Positions 1-13,286 of a DNA stretch of 64,000 bases are shown one piece after another (within the stretch, counting starts at the first letter, position 1; each line of letters begins with the position of its first letter). The position numbers were made by a program, and so were the translations under genes. Under the pieces are notes generated by a model. It ran no database searches and was not told the origin of the DNA. It saw nothing but the letters and a program-made list of their open reading frames with translations. Source of the stretch: Cyclina sinensis (taxonomy: Eukaryota > Mollusca > Bivalvia > Venerida > Veneridae); contig JAAONU010000019.1 of assembly GCA_012932295.1 (NCBI GenBank), forward strand, positions 24,623,908 to 24,687,907, in the 5' to 3' direction.

Positions 1-353
1 CAGTTGATCTCAGGCATTGTGTCTGATGTTCATTTGTCTCTTTACGCTGATTCAGAGTATATCAAGTGGGAACAGTAGTCAGTCACTTGCGGAGAAATTG
101 GTAATTACTCGTTAGTTATCCAGGAAAACCGGTTTGGTGGACTGACCTAATAAGATAATAAGATATAACCTAGATGTTGAAATCGGCGTGAAACCCAAAT
201 AATAAACAATCTAATATCATGGAAAATGCACATGACAAACTAATAATAGGTCAAAAAGAGTGGAAAACCGGACAGCACAAACAGCACTAACTCGATTAGT
301 CAGTTAAGGCATCCCATATAAGACCCTTTCCTCGTTGTAATCCTTAAACTTAC
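1..353. other. Intron or downstream sequence of the aquaporin-like gene
   Basis: This stretch follows the donor site (AC|GTAAGT at 354/353, minus strand) of the last aquaporin exon seen. I looked for a terminal exon with the family's usual post-PEVF helix in all minus frames and saw none, so it is probably intronic. Confidence 0.4.
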
Positions 354-3300
354 GTAAAAACTTCTGGGCCGTAGCCAATCATATATGCAAACGTTCTTCC
401 CGACAGGTCTATAGCTGTGTTTATGGCAGCACCTGTGTTCACACCAAATGTCATCACTATACCGTACAGCATTGGCGTAAACACCAGCGGTATAAGACCT
501 CTAGTAGGTCCTGCATTGTGAGGGTCAGTGATTGCTGCTATAGCCCCTGTCAGTAGGGCTGTTCCCACTGTCTTGAGGTAAAAACAATAAAATAATACAG
601 ATAAATTTTCAATTTCATTCTATTTAGGGAAGAAGTCCTTAGGCAAACAGTGTAGACTCTGATCAGACATCGCATATTGTCTCTGATCAGACATCGCATA
701 TTGTCTCTGATCAGACATCGCATATTGTGGCGTCTGATCAGACATCGCATATTGTCTCTGATCAGACATCGCATATTGTGGCGTCTGATCAGACATCGCA
801 TATCGTGGCGTCTGATCAGACATCGCATATCGTGGCGTCTGATTAGACATCGCATATATATTGTGGCATCTGATCAGGATCTGCTCTGTTTGTCTATGTT
901 TACATTTGTAGACGCTAAGCATTAATGGGTTAAACACATAAATGATAAAATTAGGCAACTGTGATATTGTATTCTTTTCCAAGGACACCTTGTTAGGGAC
1001 CGAACCGGCTTCATCAGGATTTCATATCAAGCACTTTATACCGTTTACATTACAGTCAACAAACCATTCTTGAAAGAGTCGGTTCCAGTGTATTAACGAA
1101 CACATTTATTAACTCATGCACTGGAAGTTTTATAAAACCACAAAACTTTACAGTCAGTAAGAAGCTACACGAAGACACTTTAAGGTCTTACTATGTCGAA
1201 AAATGCAGTTGTTTTTGATATTTGTGGGTGAGGAAAAGAAGCAAAAAGTGTGGCTGTTGAGTTTATCTGTCCAGCATGAATACGCTCAGTCGATCCTTCG
1301 AACGCATTGATCAGATCTGGGAATGAAAAAAAAATATGTATGAAAGAAAATGTATAGATAAGAAAAGCAATACACAGTCACACTTGATAAATGGCGCTTT
1401 TGAATAGCGAACACCTTGGCATAAAAACTATTTGTTCAACAATATGAGGTAAGTAAACAGTTCTTTCTGAACAGAGACCACCTACACACAGAGGCCGTGA
1501 TCTTGATAAGGATGGTCTTTATACTCAGTTTAAACTATATGGGTGATAAAGATATATGAACGAAAAAAATCAAGTCTCAGTTATATGTACATTTGAATGA
1601 CTACTGGTAATTTAATGATGCACGATAATACGGACGATAATATAGACAAAGAACAGTTGCTGAAACTTTAACAAGCCTTATGGAATACTTTCTTTGTCTT
1701 GAATGTAAGGTATGAACAATGACTTAATGACTTATATAAAGTCAAGCTTTCAAGGTCAGTAAATTTCCATTTAACGCTCTTTAGCGTTTTTGTATCTGTT
1801 ATCTTTCGGAGTCATTTTCACGGTCACTTTTTTCACGTCGTTGAACATCTCTCGTGTCCATATATATTTAATCACAATACTGGATTCTATTTTTGTACTG
1901 ACCTTGTTTAAAATTACCTTATGGTCAACCAAATCGAAAAGTGTTTATAAAAATAGTAAATTAATACCAATCGAACCTTTGTAAATAAAGTATGTAACAA
2001 TAGACGCAATAAATGCACCGACGAGCTCAGATACAATATACAAAGGCAGCTTCTTCCATCTCAGCTTGCCCAGCAAACAAAACATAAGAGAAACATTGGG
2101 GTTGGCACTTCCACCTGGAATAAAACTTAATTTATCATAATCAAAATACTTTAAGCGAGGTAAATTGGAATGAGTATAAGACAAATAAAAAGAAAAACAT
2201 TTTATTTAAAAACAAAAGATATGAAGGATAAAAAGTCAAATGCTAAATGAATCAGGTTGACAGCTAAATATGTATAAATATATGCAAGACGTAACGGTAT
2301 AAACTGTGTGGTCCGAACGTCTGACTTCATTTTTTTAATTCTGCATTTTATTGTTTATTTTACTTTTCAGTAGGAAACTTCTATCAAGCTCTGTATGTTC
2401 TGCTGAATTTCCTAAAACTTACAAAAGCCAGAATAAAAATAAATCGGCAAGGTTTCGAGTTGAAAAAACGTATTTATATTTCATGACCTTCAAAGCTTTA
2501 GATTTATACCAAAAGACCTTTTGTTATAAAACTAAGTTTTTTTCCACGGTTGGATGGCCGCAGAGCCCTGAGCAAATTGGTGCCCACCTCCAATTTTTAG
2601 TCTATCTTCGCCCCTACGCGATATAACTGTACGTAGTATTTGTCTAAAAAAGCCGTTTCGCTACACGATTTGTGTTTGCATATTATACTTACAACTCATT
2701 CTTATAAATCTGTCAGTTACGTGGTCAATCACGCGGTGATTGCTGTGACCAAAACCTTACCTCCTGCTCGCATCCCGGCATACACGGCAATCATTAGACC
2801 TACGCCGGATGCCAGCGCTTTGCCAGGAGCAGAACTTGCATTTCCGTATGTCAGCATGTACTGAGCACCCGAGGCGTACACGAACAACTATAAACAAATT
2901 TAGAATAGAAATTTCAGGATATAAATAAGCATTAAAGGGTTTACGTACTCTATATCAAAGAGGTGTTTGTTATTTTTTATCATTATCATGAAATATAAAA
3001 GGCTAAATGGAAGTTATTGGTCGACAATCTCAAACTGAAAGGGCATTTTCTTAATAAATCAATCTATTTCAGGCTAAAGCAGGCGTAAAAATAACGGCGG
3101 GTAATGGAGCCATTTTCGACGTAATTTGGGGACTTTTGGTAGGCAGTTTTTACTTTAAACTTACGTAATTGACTACTCCCTTTTGGGTCTATCGTTAAAA
3201 ACTTTCGTCGGATTTTTATAAGAAATTCGTCTATAACGAAAACAAAATAACATAAAAAACTTCGTCAGATCTATTGTTTATTAAATGATTTTTCATGATT

Positions 3301-4171
3301 TTTGTGTCATTTTTATCTAGATTATTCATAATTAGAAACTGATTGCCTGAAATGTGAGCAAAATTTGGTCAGTTTTCGGACACTGTTTCTTCCATTCTAA
3401 AAGCAAAAAATAAAGGTTTAACCCATATTTCGGTCGCTGATTTCCCTTTATACATATTTGAAGATCTGACTATCACATATACAGCTTACAAGTCGCCTGT
3501 ATAGAGCCGTCTCGTTCCGGCAAACACACATTTTAGACATTTACAGAAACCACTACTTTCTTTTAAATCTATTGTATCATATCTCATACCACAACTTTAA
3601 TTGTATTACATTCTTAGAGAGTGGAGACCGTTTTCACTATAAGACCAAGTGGCCACCTATTAAAATCTCCCCAGAAACTGTTTGCAGTTCAAATAATGAA
3701 TTTACAAGATAAAAATGACACAAAATCATGCAAAATCATTTTGTAAACAATAAGTATGACTAAAGGTTTTCAGAAAACCTTTTATTTCATTGCCCCCGAA
3801 TCTCAAATAAAATACCGAGGAAAGCTATAACGATAAATCCAAAACGGAATAGTTATTAAACAAAGTTTTTTAAGTAAAACTGATTACGAAGTGAAAAAAA
3901 GCTCAAATTACGTCGAGCGTGGCTCCATCATACATCCAGTTTGGAAGTAAGGTCACAAAAAACTCGCTACAGGAAGTTGGGCTCACTTTATGTTCGCCCC
4001 ATGCAGTGTATGCTGCGCTATATCTATGTCAGGATAATTTTCTTTAAACTCGTGTTCAGATGAAGTGAAACTTACCGCAAGAATAAATGTACTCAATATT
4101 TCGGACAAGCCGTCTGTCACCCAAGTGTTTCGAATCCTTAGTCCTGTACTCTGAATGGTAAATCCCCGCAT
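354..4171 (-). CDS. Aquaglyceroporin-like channel, five exons, 3' end outside window
   Basis: Coding exons on the minus strand are 4171-4076, 2887-2761, 2114-1977, 1316-1192 and 571-354. All borders are GT/AG and phases match (0, 1, 1, 0). They give 234 residues plus a split codon. The family is MIP/aquaporin, a six-helix membrane channel for water or small solutes. The order fits: N-terminal helix LSTFILA, first half-helix GGSANPNVSL (about residues 75-84), then CLLGKLRWKKLPLYIVSELVGA, an extracellular loop with NSTATLFASFP, FFDITVGTALL, and the second half-helix GVNTGAAINTAID (about 205-217), followed by GYGPEVF. The long loop and the Asp after the second motif suggest the glyceroporin branch. 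The pore motifs are odd: NPA1 is NPN (79-81), NPA2 is NTA (213-215), and the usual filter Arg is Ile216. The ATG at 4171 lies just after a plausible acceptor at about 4183, so a 5' UTR exon may exist. The final exon (sixth helix end and tail) was not found in 1-353. Confidence 0.88.
657..890. repeat. 24/27-bp minisatellite inside aquaporin intron
   Basis: About nine units of GATCAGACATCGCATATTG are joined by either TCTCT (24-bp period) or TGGCGTCT (27-bp period). The last units are degenerate. Both periods are multiples of three, so several frames stay open on both strands. These are not genes. The array lies between aquaporin exons at 571 and 1192. Confidence 0.9.
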
Positions 4172-6639
4172 CTTTGCTCCTGGAAATACGTACAGGAAAA
4201 ATAGTTCGTGGTAAAAAAAGAAGTCCGTCTATTTTAGTGCAAGCGGTTCGCCTTTCATCTAGTTCCAGAGATGCTGCAAATGGATTTAATTGTCAGTGTC
4301 ACGGAATGATAAAAATTAATGCAAGCTAAAAACATGTCTACATGCACACAAGAACAAATAAATATATATACAGTTTTTATCTTGAGGGTAATGATAGATT
4401 ATTTGAATATTTTTTCTTCCTGTACTAGTATCCAGTGCAATGGGCACTTGGCAAAAAAGGGAGAAAATAAAGGGAAAAAAGAAATTATAGAACTGCTTCT
4501 TTTTTCCGTAATTCCAATTTTATTTTCAATGTTTATATATCAAGTAAGTTGTATTTCTTTTTAAATGAAGTCAAACGGACACTTCGATTAAAATATAGGA
4601 AAACACTAACATAAACAATTAGCGAAATTTTAAGATAATGCAAAATGGCTTAATATTTGTCTTTACCCCTCTGTCATTTCTAAATAAGCTACGTTTTTAA
4701 ATGAGCATTAAGCAATCTATTTCATTTTTATCCATTTAAATCCCATAACAAACAGAAATCGTTATGTTTTATTTTTGATAAATAAATAAAATTCTCCTAA
4801 CTCACAGAAAACACCGCTTTTCTCTAATTAAACTGTAATGATATAAATCCAGAAATGCTTGAATTACATATATTAAAAAATATCATTTCTATTTCTAAAT
4901 AAGAAATTAAGAATTTTCCAGTTCCACGGGTCACTTATTTTATTACGCAACACATCTATAGTAAGAATTTATATTCATGTTTTTTTTAACAACACCTTAT
5001 CCGGTTGCGCCGGAGTTTCAAAGCGTTAACTTCAAAATAAAGTATACTAGTTTATCACATTAGCGAAATACCACAGCATTTTTACCTCTTATCTACGTAC
5101 TCACGGCCCCGACAAAATGAACGAAATGCCTCAGTTGTAACAATAGTGTATTTTTAAAGTATTAAGTCCTGGTTTGGTTAGTTTTCTTCTACACTTTATA
5201 GTCAAGGGCAAAGGTTAATATAAAAAAGAAAAGAATCGAAAGCAAAAAAATTACAAGCAAATTCGTGAACTAGTGGTAACGCGCCTGTCCGATAATAATC
5301 AAGGCGTCGGAGATTTTTCGTCGCAAATTTTGACCCTCTATCCAGCCCTCGCGCGAAAAACTATCGATTCACCTTCAAGCAAGGTCCCGAGTGTTGGTAC
5401 CATACAAAAGAACTAGACTTGAAGTCTAAGTCCGATAAAAACTTCTTCCGAAAACAGCTGTGCTTAATATAACTACACGCTGAAAGGAAGAAGAACTATA
5501 TATAGAACAACATATAAAAAGATGATTTAAAAATCAGAATTTTTATAAAATTTGAAAAAAATAAAGAATAAGAACTTTGCAGTATTTCTTGTTTTAGACT
5601 AACCTATGTTCAGACTTTCCATCCTTCATTCAGTAATATGAATTTATTTGAACTAAATACGCACTGTGAAATAACGTAGCACATTAAATAGGATTTTCTT
5701 TAAGATTTTGAATTAAACACATCATAATATTGATGTATCTCAGTTGTTTTTTTGTATATAAGTTTCAAGAAATTAGTATAAATTAGTCATAATTACAAAG
5801 TAATTATTATGAATGAGTAAACATTTTGCAAAATTTAGTATTTCATTGTTTCATTTTGATAGTGAGTACAAGTGAGGAACAAAGAAAACATTATGTCATA
5901 CGAAAATATGGTAGAAATGAGAACTAGATTATTTTCAAATACATTTTTTCTTTTATTAATCTCTCTCTCCCCCCTCTCTCTTCATCTCTCTCTTTCTTCA
6001 TCTCTCTCTCTCACACACTACTACTATTTATTACTACTAGTACTATTGCTACAACAGATAGTATCTTAATTCTGTACAGTACATAAAACAAATGCTGTAT
6101 ATGTACTTTACGAAATATCACAAAGCAGTCGGCGATTGGTTGTGTATATGTTGGACACAAATATCAGGGTTTATACATTAGGCACATACATACAACTTTA
6201 TACACTGGACAAACAAACATTTTTAGATAAAATCTCAACTTTGATAGATGCAACTTGATTTGAATTTGCTATATTCTTTCGAAGTTCAATTAATAATATA
6301 CGGATTTAAGAGATTTAATAGCGGTGATAGAATTAAAGTCGACATGTCGACCTTATGATCGCGTTGAAAGTCTACTTAGTACACAGCATATTTCTTGATC
6401 TGATCGCGTTATGATTTCTCATAAAAGTTATCACCCCGTAGTTGCTTAGAAAATTCTTCATTATGAGACACAGTAAAAATAAAGAACAAACTTCATATAA
6501 TTAATGTTCCACATTGGTTATTTATTAATCATTGGTGGTTGATGAAACAAAAATATCCAAATTACATATGTATTCATGTATTAATGGCGTGGATGCATGA
6601 GATTTTATGTGAATTAAGTTAACAAACTTTTTCGATCAA
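4172..6639. other. Intergenic AT-rich sequence up to the scaffold gap
   Basis: No coding exon is recognisable here. The stretch holds the probable 5' flank of the aquaporin gene, a TC-rich microsatellite near 5958-6018, and a possible tRNA-derived repeat head near 5265-5320 (CTAGTGGTAACGCGCC, resembling an A box). Confidence 0.5.
5958..6018. repeat. TC-rich microsatellite
   Basis: Interrupted CT dinucleotide repeat with short C runs, ending in a CA-rich stretch. Confidence 0.85.
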
Positions 6640-6739
6640 NNNNNNNNNNNNNNNNNNNNNNNNNNNNNNNNNNNNNNNNNNNNNNNNNNNNNNNNNNNNN
6701 NNNNNNNNNNNNNNNNNNNNNNNNNNNNNNNNNNNNNNN
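6640..6739. other. Assembly gap of 100 N
   Basis: Exactly 100 unknown bases, the conventional placeholder for a gap of unknown size. Order and distance across it are an assembly inference. Nothing ties the aquaporin side to the C2-domain gene side in sequence. Confidence 0.99.
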
Positions 6740-7009
6740 TTGGACTGGTTCAGTCTGGTGTGGTTCCGAAACCAAAATTTCAGTAAGCCTGGATGACTTC
6801 CATCACAGTCCAGTTTTAAAAAATTTGATCGATGAAATTTACAACACACATATTATCTGATTTTCGTTTAGCACAGTATATTTATGAACAGAAGTGATCA
6901 TAAATTTATCATTAACTATTTTACTTAGTTCCAAGTTTTCACTTTTTGAAGCATAAATTATGGAGACATTTTGAATTGAAGGAAAACTATTCCATAATTC
7001 TTTTTTCAG

Positions 7010-7712
7010 TCCAAACGTTCCCAAAGAATGCCTGAATAGAACAGGAACAAGCATTCTGTTTTCTGTGTTTGATCATGATACAATTGGCCGAGATGATTTT
7101 GCGGGTGAAGTTGTGGTGCATATGCCGACAATCTTGAAAATAGGAATGGATAGATCAATGGACCGAATGCCAGCTGTTATTATGCCCCTAAAGCGCCCCA
7201 AAAAGCCTTCAGATGGGCCCTTTGTGGTAAGATTTTATCATTTTATGAAAAAAATTGGTTGTTACAGTGATTGTGTTGTACTGAATTTAGGTTGTGAAAT
7301 TAGCATCTGTAGTGTAAGGCTGTATGTTCTTATGAAATTTGAAAACATTTAAGATACATTAAACTTGATACTGCTTTGAAGGACTTTGATATACATGTAT
7401 ATATATGTAGCATCCATTTGTGTAAGGGTATATTGGATAAGTGTTTTTAATTTAAAGTTTGTTCATTTTGGGCAAAAAAAGAATACATGTAACACAAGGA
7501 CTTTTTCTACAAAGTTTTAGAATAAATACATTTCAAGTTAATTGTATACTCTATGCTTGTTATAGATCCTTAGTCAGCGAGACTGGGACAAAGATGCCAA
7601 GAAATTCATATATGATCGGTTGCGGTTTATTGACCACCAACCCACACGTACAGACAAACAGAGGACACAGAGCACTGGATTTTTCTCTAGTCTCTTTTCA
7701 AGTTTTTCATGA
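7010..7712 (+). CDS. C2-domain protein, last two exons (possibly BAIAP3/Unc13-4-like)
   Basis: Exon 7010-7226 follows a polypyrimidine tract and TTTTTTCAG and ends GTG|GTAAGA. Exon 7566-7712 follows TTATAG and ends in TGA at 7710-7712. The phase between them is 0. The first exon encodes LNRTGTSILFSVFDHDTIGR and then DDFAGEVVVHM. This is the end of a C2 domain: the FDHD and GRDDF(A/I)GE segments match its calcium-loop-3 region and following strand. The tail is PSDGPFV, then ILSQRDWDKDAKKFIYDRLR, ending in a Ser/Phe-rich stretch. A C-terminal C2 followed by a short 'LxxRxxDxxAxxF' helix recalls BAIAP3/Munc13-4 proteins (priming factors for vesicle exocytosis), but this rests on memory. The upstream half of the C2 domain is missing. 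It should lie in or beyond the gap at 6640-6739, because 6740-7009 holds no convincing exon. Confidence 0.65.
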
Positions 7713-7932
7713 AAGGGAAGGAAGAATTTGGAGAGATGCAAGTTTAAGGTCTAGAAATCTCATACATTATACATAATCGTGAATGTGTTGTGGTTAAGTG
7801 ACTTTTCTCAAATTTTTGTTTATGTTCAGAGTAAAGAGAAATATTTGCGATCTTTGTAAGTCTGAGTTTATGATTGTGTCGAAATGTATTATGTAATATT
7901 CTTTCTTAAGAAGCATATTATTTAAGTGTCTA

Positions 7933-7938
7933 AATAAA
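7933..7938 (+). terminator. Candidate poly(A) signal of the C2-domain gene
   Basis: AATAAA lies about 220 bases after the stop at 7712. Position and context fit a 3' UTR end; there is no transcript evidence. Confidence 0.4.
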
Positions 7939-9809
7939 CTGACTTTAAGGTGTTTTGTTGAATGCATGAATTTATGTCATGATGTTGAAATTTCTTCTTT
8001 TTTTCATTCTAGGAAAAAGCATTTCAAAATCATATAATTTTCTGGTCAAAGGTCCCATAAAAAGGTACAACTTTTATCTATCTTAAATGTGTATAATTTA
8101 AAATGGGAAAGTCTGATTTTTACTGTGACTTATACAGTCCTTAAAAGTAAGAAAAAAGTGTGTTCCTTATCTATTAATTGCATATTATATAATTTATCTG
8201 ATATTATTTTCTGGAAAGAAAAAAATTATGTACACAATAAACAGTGCAATATTTTTAGAATATTTTGTGCATATATGTATTTATTGCTTGAAAAATTTGT
8301 ACAATGTTTAGTGCTAGACTTGTTTCATTATATTATAGTAAAATAAGGTTTGATGATTTGAAGATGTGTGGTCTTTGATAGGGTAAAGATTTGGATGGGG
8401 AAAAGGTCCATATAAATACAGGTTTATTTGTACATGTAAAGCAGATGGGCAGATGCAGAGGCTGCAGAAGTAGCCCTTGTATTTCAGGTAGTAGTGAAAA
8501 TGGGGCTGCGGTGTTATGTTTAGGTAAAATTACTGGGAACCACAATTTCAATAAAATTACTTCCAGCAGTTATGGCTGAGGCTGTCGTATTCATAGCTAA
8601 TAAACAAGGTTTCATAATGACACTGATTTATTGTAGGTAGAGCTTGTGAGATAATCTTTATAGATGGTTATAGGTTTTATCTCAGCTCTGACCTTTACCA
8701 TTTATGTGAGTAAGCAGGCATTTTCTTACAAAGAATGGTATAGTACTTGTCCTTCCAAGGAACAATGGTTAGGTTAATTGCCTGCCTGAAAAGACTTTGA
8801 CTGTCAGAGGGAATTACACTCAATCAGTTATCAATGAGCTTCTTTAACTCATGTTTTGAGGTTCTAAGCATGAATTTCACATGTGTATTCATGATTATGT
8901 TTTGTAATAAGTGAACATTATTGAAAGATATAGAGCTAAAAATAGTGAAAATACAGCAGTAGAAATGTGATTCTTTGAATCAGTGACGAACCTTTTTTTT
9001 TTTTTTTTTTTTTTTTTCTCTTAGAATCTTGAAAAGAAGCAAACAATTTTTTTGTAGCATATTTTTTCTATTTATTTAATCACATTGTGACAGTACCTTA
9101 CCTTTGAATAAGTTTGATAAGTTAGATAACATAGAGACAGGTGAAAGTTTTTCACTCGAGGAAACTGCCTAGAGAAACAAATTCTGCAGCTGTTTTACTC
9201 ATCAAGTTGCAAATTATTTGGTAAAAAAAGTAGGGTGATATCTTCGTATTATAAAAACATGTTAATTACAAAATGTAGGGCGAGGTACATGTACATTAAA
9301 GAGGGAGAGAACACAGCTATGAGAAAATTAGGGTAAAGAGAATTTGTATGAAACATCTATAAAGAATACAATGTTTATGACAGCTTTCACATGAATAATT
9401 TGTGTTAAAAAAGAATGTTTGGTGGCCATCATATAAACTAAAAGATAACTGATAGACTACATTAGGCTGTGGAATAAATCATAGCATTCCATCATTAGTA
9501 ACTTGTATGGAATACCGTTATTAGAAGTCCATTGAGTACTGTTATTAGTGGTACTACAACTGTGACCAGTACAAACATTGTTAATGACACTTATGTTTAA
9601 TAATGGTACTGTTTTTTTGTTACATATACCATTATTGTTACTGGTACAATTTTACTATTGTATGACACTGTTGTAACTGGTAATTACTGTTATTGGTGCT
9701 GTTAATTGTAACTGGTTCTTTCTTGTTACTTATACAACTGTTGTTTATGAAATCTATTGTTACTGGTACTGTTATTAGTTGTTGTTTTTTTTTTCTGGTG
9801 CAACTTTGT
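7939..9809. other. Gene-free AT-rich stretch downstream of the C2 gene
   Basis: No exon recognised. A 25-base poly(T) run lies at 8993-9017. Near 9480-9790 is an irregular stretch of repeated 'ACTGGTACTGTTATT'-like words, a degenerate simple repeat. Confidence 0.5.
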
Positions 9810-12195
9810 TTATTATGCCCCTGAAGGAGGGCATGTAGTATTTAAACTGTCAGTCTGTCTGTCAGACTGAAAACCTTTATATTGCCCGTATCTACCTTAG
9901 TAGTAAATGGAGGTAAATGGATTTACCTCATACTTGAACACAACTCCCTTTTGGAAGAAACCTTCCCACTGAAATATATCTATTTGACCTTGACCCCTAA
10001 ATGACCTTGACCTCAAAAGTCCAGTTGTCAATAATTCTAAATATTTGCTATAACTGCCTTTTTACTAAACAAATTTATGAGTCAACAACCCATCGGGAGA
10101 AATCTTCCAAGTGGCTTATATTTTATTTTACCTTGACCCCTAAATGACTTTAATTGACCTTTAGTGTCAAATTGTCCAAAAAAAGACACTTCTTTTGTAG
10201 GATCTACAACTTATCTTCATCTGGTCCTCAGCTCAAAGGTCAGAGCACTGCTTCGAGACCATTGTCATCTTTCAGTTACAGTTTTTGTTGGTACCTCTTA
10301 TTATATGACTCCTCTTCAGGTTGATACCTTACACTTTTTTAATACTAGATGTGTGAAAATATGGAAGCAGAAAGAGTAGGCAAATTCTGTTATAACTCAT
10401 AATCTTTTATTTGTTTTTAATTGTTACTTGATTGAGATTCAAACAGCTGGTTCTGTTTTTAGTTAGATATTTATGAAAATGTAGATGCATTAATGAAATT
10501 TGCACAATATCTTGCTGAACAATGTATACAAATTAGGTTCACATGTTTGGTATACATGTAGTTCCTACCTGTATATACAAATGTATATGCTTAGCTGCCC
10601 AGCTGTGTAAATTTTTAGAAGTCTTACAAAAACAGAACAGTTTTGTTGTTGGGTTTGTTAAAGCTAGCTTGCCAGCATGTCTGTTTCATCTGGCATCTGG
10701 ACACCTTTGTTGCTGTTTTTGTTAATACAATGGACAAGCATATCAAAAATAGAGTGGTGTGTCCATGTCTTTGTAAGAAGTCAATAATTCTGGGTAGGGT
10801 TTTAAAAAGTGTATTAAACATTAATTGATCTTTTATCATGACCAGAATATGCTCACTCTGTAAGGGATAGTAATGGATTCTAAAAGTCCAACAATTTAAG
10901 TTTACATTTTTTGTGTGTAAAAACTTACATTTAAAAAAAAAAATGCTTAAGTACAAGAAACTAAAGGTGGGAGGGGATTTTTAAGATAAGTGATATGGGC
11001 CTATTAATTTTGTTGTTGTTTTCATAATTTCATGTACTTTGTATATGTAATCAAGTGTTATTTATATCATTTGCCTGAATTATTATGTTGACAGAACTTG
11101 ACGACTGTGAAAAAAATATTCACAAGATTGATATCAGCTAGCTTTTATTTATTGTTTGATATGATTATCGTAGTTAGAGTAATAGAAGGACAAAGTGCAA
11201 GGATTCTTATGTCTGGTGACATAATTATTATCTGATATGTACTACAATTTTATCACTAGAATATATTGTTAACATATTTTTGAATGCTGTAATGAAAAAG
11301 ATTATTCAATGCTTACTGAAGTTTATTGTTGTCTGTATGTAATTTGTGAATAAAAGTGAAAGTTACTTGATGCAGAAATTATCTCTTCACATGGTTTTTA
11401 AGTATTTATTACCAGTACATTGTTTATGCACTAGAGGTCACAATTTTGACCCAGTTTACATGAATTTCTCTTGATGATCTCTTGAAAATTTGTCAATTTG
11501 TTTGTTCTGATATTCGCTGAGTCATCTTATGGGGTCAGAATGTAGATCACCAGCTTATGTCAGTGGAAAACTTTGTGAATGCACTCAATGTCACATTTTT
11601 TGAGCCAGTCTTGAAAGTTAATGAGACTGTCTTGATAATATCTCTGATAGTTTTGAACATTGGCATTAGGGGGTTAAAAACTAATTGAAATGTTGTGTAA
11701 AATCATATGAACACATGAGAGTTTAAAATTTTGGTCCCAATCTTGTAACTTAATCACATTATTTGTTTTGATAAACCCTAACATGACCTTGAAAATGGGT
11801 TCAACAAACAATTTGCCCAGTCAGATCAGAAGAATTCTGTTTGAAACCTAAGAACTTACATTTTTGCCCCAGTTTCATAAATCTTGTTTAGACTCTTTGT
11901 TTTGGTGAACTATAGGATCAATTTTGAACAGGGTCATGTATGTCCAAAACCAGGACACCAGTTCCTTTCACTGGAAAAAGTTGTGAAAACTAAATGACTC
12001 AATTTTGCCCATATCTTTACATGTACATGTATGAAACAAGTTACTTTGTAGTGTTTTGCCTTTAGCAGCATGTAATGTTAGCATGTTTTTATTCTACCAT
12101 TGTTTTCCATGACCTTGACCTTTATGTTCTTGTCCTATAGAAAGTGATTTTCAGGTGAGCAGTTCAAGGCCATCTTGTTCCTCTTGTTTTACATA
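9810..12195 (+). repeat. Degenerate interspersed repeats
   Basis: The block starts near TTATTATGCCCCTGAAGGAG with CTGTCTGTC-type words, passes through CCTTGACCCCTAAATGACC repeats, and ends near 12150-12195 with CAGGTGAGCAGTTCAAGGCC...CTCTTGTTT. That end is a diverged form of the end of the 145-bp repeat elements at 14.5 and 36.0 kb. No transposase or reverse transcriptase is visible, so it is probably an old non-autonomous element or several nested ones. Confidence 0.5.
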
Positions 12196-12479
12196 AAGCG
12201 TGATTATTTAATGATTGTATGTCACTGGTTCAGTGTGAATTTTACAGCTTACATTTTTCTCTGGTTTATCATTCTTTCAGGACTTTCAGTGTATTTGTAA
12301 GAGATTTTATGTGCAACTTCCCTTAATTCTTAAATGGACTTATGTACCTTTCAGTCTTGACTATACCATTTTTAGATTACAGGCATCTTAGATTTTATTG
12401 AAGATTTCTGAACTGGCAAGTTCATGACCAGAATGTACAAATCATTGGACAACGTAAAACATATCTAAAAGTTTAAATT

Positions 12480-12960
12480 TTCTAGGTAGGTTTGACATCT
12501 GGTAGAGGAAGACATTGGTTTTTGTTTCCTCGAGTTAAAAGGTCAAGCCCAAAGGGGAAATGGATTCCAATCAAAAATTAAGGACACATGCACCATGGAC
12601 AGGAGGTTTGGGCATGAGTAGGTAAAACCATATTGTTTTTTGGCCCCCAGGTTGAAGGACATTCTCATAGGGGCCTGCAGTTTGAAAACAGTTATTGATC
12701 AATAACTCAAGAACATCTGCTCCAAAGACCTTCAAACTTAGAACATAATGGATCAACCCTATTTTTTGTATGGCATACAAGGTCAAAGGTCGAGGTTACA
12801 GAGGGCCAGAATTTGGAAAATTGATCAATAACTCGAGAACAGCTGCTCACAAGACCTTAAAACTTTACAGGATGGCTTTTGCATGATGAGAAGGTTTTTA
12901 TTAGGACTTTCAGGGTCAAAGGTCAAGCCCATAGCAGACCCATATAAACATTTTTTTTAT
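12480..12960. repeat. Degenerate repeat with GGTCAAAGGTC words
   Basis: Two or three diverged units contain 'ATCAATAACTCRAGAACA(T/G)CTGCTC' and 'AAGGTCAAAGGTC(G/A)AG', with a spacing of roughly 120 bases. No open frame of note. Confidence 0.5.
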
Positions 12961-13286
12961 TGTTTTTATAGCTTTGAAATACTTTGAAGTTTCAAAGTTG
13001 TCTTTTATTTTAGAAACATTTGCTCAAAATTCCTCAGTGGAAAGTACTTACAGCTTAATTGTTTTTATTTCTCTGTTCTGAATTAAAGATTTACCAAGAC
13101 AGAATAATATATAATGTCCATATAATCTTTTCTATTTTTGTTTTTAGATTACCTGAACAAAAAACACTCAAGGGTGATCTGTTGTGATGAGTGAATGTTG
13201 TCATCTGTCATCAACATTTTCTTCAAATGACATCTACCCTTAATCAGACAGGTCAATTTTAACCAAACTTCACATGAATGTTCCTT

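Noticed and set aside
1..340. Terminal aquaporin exon
   Set aside because: No minus-strand frame after a credible acceptor encodes the expected last helix.
677..925. Arg/Ile-His repeat frames on both strands
   Set aside because: Produced by the 24/27-bp minisatellite within an intron.
5265..5320. tRNA gene
   Set aside because: There is an A-box-like word but no cloverleaf or convincing B box; more likely a degraded SINE head.
6740..6783. Possible C2-gene exon just right of the gap (DWFSLVWFRNQNF)
   Set aside because: Its donor leaves phase 1, whereas the next exon at 7010 needs two bases from the preceding exon; the residues do not fit a C2 domain.
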